DNA of 22,133 nucleotides from Saccoglossus kowalevskii. Lineage: Eukaryota > Hemichordata > Enteropneusta > Harrimaniidae. Shown here one piece after another: positions 9,357 through 18,760 of this stretch. Numbering within the stretch: the first letter of the stretch is position 1; the number at the start of each line of letters is the position of its first letter. The DNA lies in assembly GCF_000003605.2 (NCBI RefSeq), contig NW_003145287.1, positions 207,033 to 229,165 of the forward strand. Direction: 5' to 3'. The notes under the pieces were generated by a model that did not search any database, was not told the DNA's origin, and was given only the letters and a program-made list of their open reading frames with translations. Both the position numbers and the translations under genes were made by a program.

Positions 9357-9593
9357 CCTTTTCACCACTAGTTCCCTCTTTTCACCACAAATTCACAAAA
9401 TAGTCCCACTCATAGTCTGCACTTCCCTTCAGAAGATTGGGACAAAAATAGCTGAATTTTTGGACTAAAAATTGAGAAAGTGACTCAAATTTTGTCTGTT
9501 GGCTCCAAAATTAGGGCTCATTTCCAGAAATATTGAAGAATATGAAAATAAAGTGTAGACAAATTTGGGCAAGGAAGTCTGGTGGTGAAAAGG
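9357..9593 (+). mobile_element. TTAA-flanked MITE, 237 bp, copy 1
   Basis: Flanking TTAA at 9353-9356 and 9594-9597 suggests a TTAA target duplication. The ends are inverted repeats, CCTTTTCACCACTAG on the left and its complement with one change (CTGGTGGTGAAAAGG) on the right. The interior is non-coding. TTAA duplication with C-rich ends is the habit of piggyBac-type transposons. A second, reversed copy is at 17963-18170. Confidence 0.85.
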
Positions 9594-9597
9594 TTAA

Positions 9598-11118
9598 AAA
9601 CACAAGCAATCATGCAGTGAAAGATCTGTTATTGGTTTTAAATTCATAATAATAAATAAATATATCAAAAATCAACTCTCATAGTGGGGCATATTCATAA
9701 CATATGCGCAAGCTTGAGTGGGTCAAATTTGTAGGCATCTTGGGATAGTAGCGTTTATGTAATGTAGATGCAGTATATTTTGTTTTTCGCACAGTTTGTA
9801 AGTATGTTTAATTGCCTTGTCAGTCATCTTTCTAGTAATAATCGGTAATGTTAGTACTATAAAGTCTGTAACATGAAAATATGAATAATATTTAAAATAA
9901 AAAAAATTAAATAAAAATTGATTACATACTTAATAAGATTACATTAAAAACCGGATAAAAACACATCATTGTACTGATGTACTATATGATAAGTTATATG
10001 TTCATGATTGAGATTTTAGTTGAGACTTGAAAGCAGACAAAGTGGGTGCAAGACAAAAGGCTTTGAGAAGGGAGTTCCAGACTTGGGTGCAGCAACCTTT
10101 ATGCTGTATTAATTTTATGATATCAGTTTTTGAGGATGTGATCCAATTACGATTAAAGAAGAGAATTTATGATGATACTCAGGTGACTGTGAGCAATAAA
10201 TCTAATCATGGTGTGAAACCTACAAATTGTAGTGCAAAGCACCATGATGACATTAGGAAAACATTCCAGTTTAAAGTACATGTAAACACACTTAATATTT
10301 TACTGAAATAAGATTAACACTGACTTCCCCTTCTTCAGTATTTGCTTGACAGAACCCAAGCAGCTACCATCATGGTTTCCATGGTTGCAATATCTCAACA
10401 TTATACTTTAATAATGTAATTATTAGTCATGAAGCAGACCTGTCAACTTTCTGTTCACCAACTTCCAGAATTTAAAAAAACTTGTCAAAGTGAGGGCTGA
10501 GTAATAATATATCATATTTTTTTAGCTAAAACAGCAACATTTTAATACATTTTATAATTTTAGCTTGTTATGGGAGTAATGGTTCACACATTTACAAAGT
10601 ATATCTAGTATAGGATAGAACCCTGGTGGGAAAATAGAAACATATTAGGCGGAGGCTATTTCAGACCAACTGACCAACAGTTATACATTGTATCCTCTGA
10701 TTTATAGGACAGAGTACCCGGTATCTAATGTTTTGGCAAACATTTGTAAAAGGATTTTCCCACCATCATGATGGCTTTTTCAACCAGTTTTGCAAAAAAT
10801 AAATGCCATTTCTAGACTGTATTTGCTCTATTATAATAGCGAACGTGCTTATGTATAAAACTGAGGTGTGTCTATGGTTCACACATTTGAAAACTGGAAA
10901 TCTAACTTTGACATACTGATGCTGAGTGACATTCATGGTATTCTTTTTTGTAATGGTATAAGGGGTGTGCTAGGAAATATGCCTCATTAGTGTACAATGT
11001 ATTTACGAGACGCACCATTGAAAAACAACTTGTATCAGTCGCATTGCTGAGGGTCGTTGTCGTTTGGTTTGTTAAGTATTTACTGACTTTGTCATGGATT
11101 TCTACTGTTGTATGGAGT
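9598..11118. other. Intergenic stretch, little support for features
   Basis: An open frame at 10027-10311 (AT-rich except for the opening GARQKALRREFQTWVQQP) has no splice or promoter support; it may be a repeat relic. An 11-bp inverted pair GGTGGGAAAAT (10625-10635) and ATTTTCCCACC (10754-10764) could mark a small degraded element. GGTTCACACATTT recurs at about 10580 and 10876. Confidence 0.4.
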
Positions 11119-11363
11119 TTAAGGTTACTGGTATACTTGATGACAATGTAGTACTCAATATCATATGTATATGGTATGTTTATGTTGAATTGATTGCTAA
11201 GTGTTTTGGAGATGGTATGACACTTTAAGGGTTGATCCAGTTATTTGTGGGGGTGGGGGTGGGGTTTACTGGAATACTTGATAACAATGTGGTACTCAAT
11301 GTCATATGGTATGTTTACGTTGAATTGATTGCTAAGTGTTTTGGAGATGGTATGATACTTTAA

Positions 11364-11780
11364 AGGCCCAATTCACTTGCCCCGGGCAAGTGTGAATTGG
11401 AGGTGTGGCTATTCTAAAGCATGGTGTTAATCACTTGCATAGCCTATGAGGCATCCTGTTTCAGCGGCCCAACATCACGTGACTTTGATTGACAGTAGTA
11501 ATTATTCAAGATTAGTCGCGCATCCCTTTCCCCGGTTCATGTTTTTTACTTTTATCCGCCAAAATCTCAGCTCGTACACAATTTATTGTCATAAATATTA
11601 CACACAGTCACTGCTGTGATATTCATAATCACATGCATCCACTTTGGCACGACATAATCGACCTGTAAGTTCGAGAAAACACGTTTTTACCAGAGCTTGG
11701 CTGGAGCTGTTTACTACAGCGTGACAAGCAAGGAAATAATCCCTATTGTTCAGGAGCGTATTTATAGTATACCTGGGCCT
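11364..11780. mobile_element. TTAA-flanked 417-bp non-autonomous element nested in the tandem array
   Basis: Unit 2 of the tandem array is interrupted after ACTTTAA and resumes with TTAAGGGTTGATC, so TTAA is duplicated at 11360-11363 and 11781-11784. The ends are AGGCCCA and TGGGCCT, a short perfect inverted repeat. Just inside the left end is a strong hairpin around CACTTGCCCCGGGCAAGTG. The interior is non-coding but holds TCACGTGA (11475-11482) and TGATTGACAG (11486-11495). The intact array units show the empty site, so the boundaries are well defined. Confidence 0.88.
11475..11495 (+). promoter_or_regulatory. E-box TCACGTGA next to a PBX-MEIS-type site TGATTGACAG
   Basis: Two consensus words lie within 21 bases inside the nested element. 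TCACGTGA is a bHLH-zip palindrome. TGATTGACAG matches the composite PBX-MEIS/TALE homeodomain site exactly. Function is inferred only from motif likeness. Confidence 0.35.
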
Positions 11781-12335
11781 TTAAGGGTTGATCTAGTTAT
11801 TGAGGGGGGTCACTGGAATACTTGATGACAATGTGGTACTCAATATCATATGTATATGGTATGTTTATGTTGAATTGATTGCTATTAAGTGTTTTGGAGA
11901 TGGTATGATACTTTAAGTGTTGATCTAGTTATTGGGGGGGGGGGGTTAGTGGTGTACTTGATGACAATGTGGTACTCAATGTCATATGGTATGTTTACGT
12001 TGAATTGATTGCTAAGTGTTTTGAAGATGGTATATCACTTTAAGGGTTGATCCAGTTATGGAGGGGGGGGTTAGTGGTGTATTTGATGACAATGTGGTAC
12101 TCAATATCATATGTATATGGTATGTTTAAGGTGAATTGATTGCTAAGTGTTCTGTAGATGGTATGTCACTTTAAGGGCTGATCCAATTATTGGGGAGGGG
12201 TTAAGGTTACTGGTATATTTGATGACATTGTGGTACTCAAATGCAATAACGTATACATGTGGTCTATTAAAGTTTGATTGATTTTAACCGTACTGTAGAT
12301 GATATATGTCACTTTTAAAGATTGATTCAGTTAGT

Positions 12336-13327
12336 TATAAGCTGGTTTAAAAAGTGTTAGTGTGCATATTTATTTTGTTAGTATCTCAATGTACGAATTA
12401 AGTATTGTACATAAAGTACCAAAATTAAATTACCATATATTTTTATTTCAGAATTTTGAACATTGCAGTAGCCCAACTTGCTGGATTTTGACAATTTCTG
12501 AGTGTGTTTTTTTTAATGGCGGCGAAGTACCTTAAGCTGTAAAAAATAAAATTCAAGTTCAAAATCAAATCTACGTCTTTCATGCATTACGCAATATTTC
12601 GTATTGAATGAAAAATTGCATGTCGCAGATCATGCCCCTTCAAAAGTAACTGATGTAATTGGGCAACAATATTTACTTGGAATCAAATTACAACTAGGAA
12701 GCGAAAGCCAATTTTGTAAACAACATACATTGTACACAGATTGACAGCTTCCTCATAATAAAATAAATATCGCAGTCATGTATTCAGGATGTTAATATAA
12801 AACTTATAACTGCTTCAATCTGGTTCTTCTCTTTACAGTAAATATAGAAACCCACCCTAATCGGTTTTAGCAGTGTTGAATCAATATATGTACTTTTAAC
12901 AGGAAATCTTGTCTAGAATTGCCCGTATTGTCATATCATTCATGTCCGGACAATTTAGGCTGAATAATAGTGGCAACCTCTTCCGAAACTATATATGAAA
13001 ACTGTTGTGTTTATCAAGGTCTTAGACAATTTTAGACCTTGTCCGTCCTTGTGAACGTGCAACGTTTGACATTATGCTGCATGTCAACGTTTCATTGTGT
13101 GCAACACGTACATGCCAAGGTGAAAAGACAGGTACTGTGGTTGACTGGAAATTAGCCACGTGTCTAGTCTGTATTCAAGGTTTGTGTCACTTGCATTCCA
13201 GGACACGTACGCATTCACGCTAATTCCACGATGTCTGAGTTTTTCTTTTAATAGTCAAATTGATTTTTTCACAGTTTCTGATAATTGGATGGACACAATG
13301 TGCACATTTTGAGTGATAGTGAAACCA
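12336..13327. other. No recognisable gene or repeat
   Basis: AT-rich sequence with scattered CpG near 13030-13230. TTTCAG and TTTACAG words occur, but the sequence after them has early stops and no matching donors, so no exon is called. Confidence 0.5.
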
Positions 13328-13490
13328 TTTATTTTCACTATTTTGATTAAATTCATGTGATTTCAACTTCACAAACTTGGCAGGGAAACAATAAGATATA
13401 TTGTTATTTTACATGTTCATGTATTTAATTTTGTGGATGCACGAAAATAGTGGAATTAAAACCCAGTGAATAATTAATGCATTTACAGTA
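13328..13490 (+). mobile_element. Possible diverged relative of the TACTGTA MITE
   Basis: TTTTCACTATTTT near 13333, then GTGGAATTAAAACCCAGTGA at 13451-13470 and a terminal TACAGTA (13484-13490) resemble, in the same order, blocks of the copy at 14071-14297. The left terminus is not visible and the match is patchy. Confidence 0.35.
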
Positions 13491-14070
13491 AATTTTGCAG
13501 TGTTGTTTTTCACACTAATTTAGAATTAATTGGACAGAATTAAGTTACTTTGTAGCTACTTTGTAGGAAACCTGAGTCACTGATCCCTGTAAACTTCATA
13601 TGGACTTTGGGTTTTAAAAAAATCTTATCCAACAGAATTCTGGGAATCAAATTTAGTGGTACGAAAATAAAGGAAGCCATGCAAACAACAAAATACAAAT
13701 GGCTTAGGGTGATCACAACAAGGAAAATTTGATTATCTTGTTTTTATCAAGTGGAGTCTAGCTTCAGTGCTCCAATATTTCAGGATTTGTCATACCCTCT
13801 GATTTTATAATTTTGCATCATCATGAAGATGAGAATAATCACTGGGAGGTATTTTGCATATATAAAAGTGTGAATGCAATTTTAGTATTCACATATTTCA
13901 ACCATGAAGAAATCCATTCTATGGATTATCTGAATGTACAATGTACCAAGTTTCAGCTAATAATTTATATAAGTTAAGAAATATGCATGGATTTGAATCC
14001 TCAACATGTCATGTGTATCTTGGAATATCAGAAATATGAATGGAAAAAAATGTATTCTAATAATTGAGCA

Positions 14071-14297
14071 TACTGTAGAATACTTTATTTTTGTTTGAAA
14101 TTAATTTTCACTATTTTCACTGAAGGAATGATTCAGTGGAAATAAAATCCAGCGAATATACCTTTTTTTCTTGTTTTTTATATTTCACATTCAACTTGTC
14201 AGAAATCAGTGAAAATAAATTCAATACAAATTAGTTTTTACCCAAAATGTTTTTTCAGCGAAAATTAATTCCAGCTAAAATAAAGTATTTTACAGTA
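14071..14297 (+). mobile_element. TACTGTA-ended MITE, full copy, 227 bp
   Basis: The element starts TACTGTAGAATACTTTATTT and ends with TAAAGTATTTTACAGTA, giving inverted repeats of about 41 bp with few mismatches (common form TACTGTARAATACTTTAT). A TA at each outer edge fits a TA target duplication as made by Tc1/mariner-type transposases, but this is inference. The interior contains AATAAAATCCAGCGAATA and no coding potential. Related pieces lie at 1958, 18612 and 22071. Confidence 0.85.
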
Positions 14298-15339
14298 TTT
14301 GAAAAGAGCCATTACATCAATCTTTTTTATTGACATTTTAGCTTTGTGTCAAAGCATGCCTTCCATAGTGAAAAAGGTGCTTTTTCCACAGTTGACTGAT
14401 GTTTGTGATGTTGTCGATATAATTTCTGTAGCTCCCATTATCTTTAATAATACAAAACAAATGTATCATAGTATGAATGGACACCTCGTAGCAGCTCCAA
14501 TCATAAACAAAATTTGTTTTTTCTATCATTTAGTAACTTGAACTTTTAAGCAAATAAAATATGTAGTCGTATTTCCCTATTACATAAGAATGTTGAAACA
14601 ATAACATTTTTGTGAGAAAAATTGCAATCAGAAGGTGGTTAAGGAAAACAAACATTAAAGTGACCTGTTTCTTTATGAACTGAAAACTTGTTGACTGGTA
14701 TTGATTACAGTATAGGCCAGAACTCAAAAACACACCAATGTGTTGCTAAAACCGCAGAAATAGTCTGAATTCTTAACTTGATTGTAAATAATTTTTCTTT
14801 GGCTATTAGCCCAGTCATATGAGAATTTCATTTATGTTTTACATGGATGAACAATCATAATGCATGATGGGATAGTTTGGAGTAAAAGACCTATTAAAGA
14901 AATTTCATATAAACTAACAATTTATTTTACAAACATTCTATATGTCGTATGGGACCCACATCGAATGAGATACAATTTACAAACTGAAACTGAATTTCAT
15001 TCCAGGGCTGTTTACATTTATTGACTTCTGTACGATTTTGTTGCTATGAACACTATTGATCAAATCACATCAAATTTTGGTAGCTGCAGTTAAATGGTCA
15101 AAATAGTTTGTCCTATTCCAAAGTAACTGTAGTGTTTTTTTAACAAAACTGCTTGACTCTAATGCCCCTCCCATCACATTACAACAGTACAGTTCCAGAT
15201 ACATGTGGTATCTACAATTACCTGAAAACACAAGCCATTGAAATGAAATAAAATATTGATGTTGAAAAATAAAATATATTACAGGCTACATTTTTCAAAA
15301 TATGCCTTTCTTCTTTTACGAAACACTTTATATTTGCTG
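14298..15339. other. Intergenic DNA without supported features
   Basis: Overlapping open frames on both strands at 14299-14541 have no splice signals or protein-like composition. A variant of the 8-kb repeat core, AATGCATGATGGG, occurs at about 14859-14871. Otherwise nothing is seen. Confidence 0.5.
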
Positions 15340-15594
15340 TCAGTCATTATATGGGTGATAGCCATGTTGGTTTGGATTTGTGTATCGCATACATGGAACA
15401 CTGCCGATGTGTAAATAAACTATTAAACCTGGCATCACTCCCGACACTTTATACAGAGTAAAACCACCATGACGTAATGGATACGCAAAATGACTCATGC
15501 CTACGAAGCATATACCTATATAAGTGGTTTTCTCAACGTACGTCCTATAAGTGCTGTACCCTTGTCCCGCTAGCAGTGTCCAGATTGCCGACAC
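15340..15594 (-). CDS. Orphan 84-codon ORF, possible terminal exon of an unknown membrane protein
   Basis: The frame reads from about SAIWTLLAGQGYST through GICFVGMSHFAYPL, HGGFTLYK, GVMPGLIVYLHIGSVP and ends YTNPNQHGYHPYND. It is hydrophobic in two stretches and rich in Y, G and H. It has no ATG at the 5' end; a CTGTAG acceptor directly precedes TGTCGGCAATC, so it could be a last exon starting at about 15593. CpG is denser here than around it. The frame is open further upstream to a TAA near 15650. I do not recognise the family, no upstream exon was found on the minus strand, and a chance ORF is quite possible. Confidence 0.25.
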   Translation of the reverse strand: MSAIWTLLAGQGYSTYRTYVEKTTYIGICFVGMSHFAYPLRHGGFTLYKVSGVMPGLIVYLHIGSVPCMRYTNPNQHGYHPYND

Positions 15595-15950
15595 TACAGC
15601 GAGTAATAATTTTGAATGTTCAGAAAACCTTGTTTGCCAACATTATCAAGCGAGCAGTAATTTTGTATGTTCAGAAAACTTTTGATGTTGGTTTGTTTAT
15701 CGCTATGGTGATGATGCAGCGGTTATTAAGTCTTTTGAAAGGTATGTTAAATTCTTTGTTTTGTAATTTTCTAAAATGGTCTTCATTAATCAGAATGTTT
15801 AGAAACTGTGTCTATCATCTGGATTGATTGAATATCGCAATAATGGCTCACAGTTATTTGCATTTCACCAATACAGGCATGCCTGTTTGTTGCTAATCTT
15901 TTTAGGCATTCTTTGACATTATAATTAACAAGCGGGAAACATAAACTAAA
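15595..15950. other. Unassigned sequence before the minisatellite
   Basis: A short direct repeat (TTTTGAATGTTCAGAAAAC near 15610 and TTTTGTATGTTCAGAAAAC near 15661) about 50 bases apart suggests a two-unit duplication. No gene is called. Confidence 0.5.
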
Positions 15951-15951
15951 C

Positions 15952-16948
15952 TTGTATTTTATATGTAGATTGTAAACCCCACACTTGTATTCATATATAG
16001 ATTGTAAACCCCACACTTGTATTTCATATGTAGATTGTAAACCACCAAACCTGCTGGGGGTATTTTATATGTAGATTGTAAACCCCAAACTTGTATTCAT
16101 ATGTAGATTGTAAACCCCACACTTGTATTTCATATGTAGATTGTAAACCACAAACTTGTATTTCATATGTAGATTGTAAACCACCAAACATACTGGGGGT
16201 ATTTTATATGTAGATTGTAAACCCCATACTTGTATTCATATGTAGATTGTAAACCCCACACTTGTATTTCATATGTAGATTGTAAACCACCATACCTACT
16301 GGGGGTATTTTATATGTAGATTGTAAACCCCACACTTGTATTCATATGTAGATTGTAAACCCCACACTTGTATTTCATATGTAGATTGTAAACCACAAAC
16401 TTGTATTTCATATGTAGATTGTAAACCACCAAACCTACTGGGGTATTTTATATGTAGATTGCAAACCCCACACTTGTATTCATATGTAGATTGTAAATCC
16501 CACACTTGTATTCATATGTAGATTGTAAACCCCACACTTGTATTTCATATGTAGATTGTAAACCACCATACCTACTGGGGGTATTTCATATGTAGATTGT
16601 AAACCCCACACTTGTATTCATATGTAGATTGTAAACCCCACACTTGTATTCATATGTAGATTGTAAACCCCACACTTGTATTCATATGTAGATTTTAAAA
16701 CCCCACACTTGTATTTCATATGTAGATTGTAAACCCCACACTTGTATTCATATGTAGATTGTAAACCCCACACTTGTATTTCATATGTAGATTGTAAACC
16801 ACACACTTGTATTTCATATGTAGATTGTAAACCCCACACTTGTATTTCATATGTAGATTGTAAACCATCAAACCTACTGGGCGTATTTCACATGTACCGT
16901 ATACTTGTATTGATATGGAGATCGTAAATCCCACACTTGTATTCATAT
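15952..16948 (+). repeat. Minisatellite, about 29 units of 32-41 bp, with higher-order order
   Basis: The basic unit is CATATGTAGATTGTAAACCC plus CACACTTGTATT. Types are A (32 bp, ends TTGTATTC), B (33 bp, ends TTGTATTTC), D (33 bp, AACCACAAAC variant) and C (41 bp, ACCACCAAACCTACTGGGGG). In order they read ABC, ABDC, ABC, ABDC, AABC, AAABABDBC, then two decayed units. Type C always closes a block. Thirty-three-base units keep frame, which explains the repetitive 61- to 83-codon ORFs on both strands; these are not genes. Confidence 0.95.
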
Positions 16949-17962
16949 TCTTATGCAAACTGGTCATTTCATGGTTTAAAATCTCACAAGGCCAACTAAC
17001 TATAGCCTCACAATTGTGTAAAATTTAATTAATTAATAAATTGTCCATTAAACAGAAGAAACAAATATTTCGAATAATTTTTAAAACAGTTCTAACTCTA
17101 TTCATTTTGACATCAAGAGAGAAATCCAAAATAAAACATTTAGACCAGTAGCTGCAACAGTGGAGTGAACTGTGCCAATGTTTTCTAAGCACATAAATTG
17201 GCCAAGTGTCATATGGAATGTTTCCAATACAGGTGTATAATAACCACTTTATAATCTCCTTCCATCTTCTTACATGCCAAGATCAACAAATATATATCAG
17301 CAAGACCTTCAATTTAATTTTTCATTTCATTTCTGGAAATGAATCTTATAAGATATTTGATTTTCTATATGCAAACTTGAGTTTCTTTCATGGAAATTTT
17401 AGTCAGTCTACTGCTGTGTGTTTTGATATATTCAATTATGATTTTATCCTGAGTGCCAATCAAAACAATGTATGGTATTAAACTAACCATGAATTTTTGT
17501 AAGACATTATAAGAACTTGTAAGAAGGTGTGTAATGTTAAGTGGTCTGATAAAAAGATTTACATTTGTGTGACAAAAGAAATAAAAAATGAACTAATTAT
17601 TATAAAGGGGATGACCATTTTAAAAGGGGGGATTATGGTAGATTTGTTGAAAAATCATCACTGAGAAAACATAGGCACACATTTGTATAGGCAATGCAAA
17701 AATTGTACAGAATATCTCGAAAACAAATCAAGCTCATAACTGGGTGAAAATTTTTTCTTCCATATCATTTCTCATAGTTTGTAACACCAACGCCTAAAAC
17801 GTAAAATTCTTTTCTGAATTTCTGTATTAGAAGCACATTTCATGTCATGTAAATTACAGAGGTATGATCAAGATACAGCATTTAATTATTTAGTCTATGT
17901 TTACGTGTTCTGCTGATAGAGAAGGGATTTTAATAATTGTAATTCTGGCTGCAATATGTTAA
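16949..17962. other. AT-rich intergenic DNA, no supported feature
   Basis: Open frames such as 17206-17481 lack splice support. GGGG/AAAA-rich patches occur near 17608-17630. Nothing else is seen. Confidence 0.5.
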
Positions 17963-18170
17963 AATTTTCACCACCAGACTTTCTCGTCCAAATTATTCTG
18001 CATTATTTTTTTTTATATATTCTTCAATATTTCTGGAAATGAACCCTAATTTTGGAGCAAACAGACTAAATTTGAGTTTTTCAGTTTTTACTCCAAAAAT
18101 TTTGCTATTTTTGCCCCAAGCTTCTGAAGGAATATGCATACTTCATCAGGACTATTTGATGATAAAATGG
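17963..18170 (-). mobile_element. TTAA-flanked MITE, copy 2 (reverse orientation)
   Basis: On the minus strand this matches the copy at 9357-9593: CTCCAAAATTAGGG, TCATTTCCAGAAATATTGAA, GAATAT and AAGTCTGGTGGTGAAAA in order. TTAA flanks it at 17959-17962 and 18171-18174. The end near 18170 has decayed (CCATTTTATCATC instead of CCTTTTCACCAC). It is about 30 bp shorter than copy 1. Confidence 0.8.
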
Positions 18171-18174
18171 TTAA

Positions 18175-18611
18175 ACCGTGATCACACTGATGACAACAAA
18201 TATTATGTAAAGTATACAAAAACCAACTCAATTAAGGTCTACTTTCTGAATGTCTCACGTAAAGTTGTGGGTTTCCTGTGGGTGTCATCATACATGCTGG
18301 TTAACATTACTTAAGGAGAGTCTCCGTTTTTACCACCAAGATATGTCACATATTTGTTGTATTCCCACTTTTCTTTCATCTCCACACCTAGAGGAAGTTG
18401 TCACTTTTATCACCACCCTGCATTCATGGAGTATAAGTGTTATTATATTTTTGTCAATAGTCAAAATTTGCGGGTTTTGGGTGTGGATATTCTGTGTGTA
18501 TGGCATCAATGTGTAGGATTTCTTGAAGCTCATTTACAACACATGTAATTTGTTGAGGTTTTTCAAAATATTATGAATCAAATACTTATTTACCTTCAAA
18601 ATTTGGTGTTA
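18175..18611. other. Unassigned sequence with overlapping chance ORFs
   Basis: Three overlapping frames of 64-91 codons on both strands occupy 18250-18548. None has splice sites, a recognisable motif, or a match to neighbouring genes. Confidence 0.45.
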
Positions 18612-18760
18612 TATTAAAATAAAATCCAGCGAATTTATCTTTTTTCCTCTATTTTACTTTCAACTCATCAAAAATCAGTGAAATTAAATTCCATACCAAA
18701 ACACCCAAAATATCTTTTCAGCGAAAATTAATTCCAGCTGAAATAAAGTATTTTACAGTA
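18612..18760 (+). mobile_element. TACTGTA MITE, left end missing
   Basis: AAAATAAAATCCAGCGAAT to the terminal TAAAGTATTTTACAGTA (ending 18760) matches the right two-thirds of the copy at 14071-14297, including TTCAGCGAAAATTAATTCCA. The left inverted repeat is absent. Confidence 0.8.

Larger units (their letters stand above)
11119..12335 (+). repeat. Six-unit tandem array with alternating monomer types
   Basis: Units of about 125-141 bp share TACTTGATGACAATGTGGTA, CATATGGTATGTTTA, TTGAATTGATTGCTAAGTGT and CACTTTAAGGGTTGATC followed by a G-rich tract. Anchor positions of the TACTTGA-like word are 11134, 11275, 11819, 11955, 12080 and 12216. Units 1, 3 and 5 carry the longer ATCATATGTATATGG, while units 2 and 4 have GTCATATGG; unit 6 is diverged. 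Unit 2 is split by the element at 11364-11780. The G tracts vary in length, including a run of more than ten G near 11934-11945. Confidence 0.9.

Noticed and set aside
10027-10311. 94-codon ORF beginning with a basic ARQKALRREFQTW segment
   Set aside because: Only the first 25 residues look protein-like, there is no promoter or splice support, and no family was recognised; a repeat relic is as likely.
15952-16948. CRISPR-like array of regularly spaced repeats
   Set aside because: There are no unique spacers; units are contiguous variants of one 32-41 bp sequence in a eukaryotic genome. It is a minisatellite.
16296-16967. Repetitive ORFs of 61-83 codons on both strands
   Set aside because: They arise because 33-base units keep frame through the minisatellite; all are explained by the repeat.
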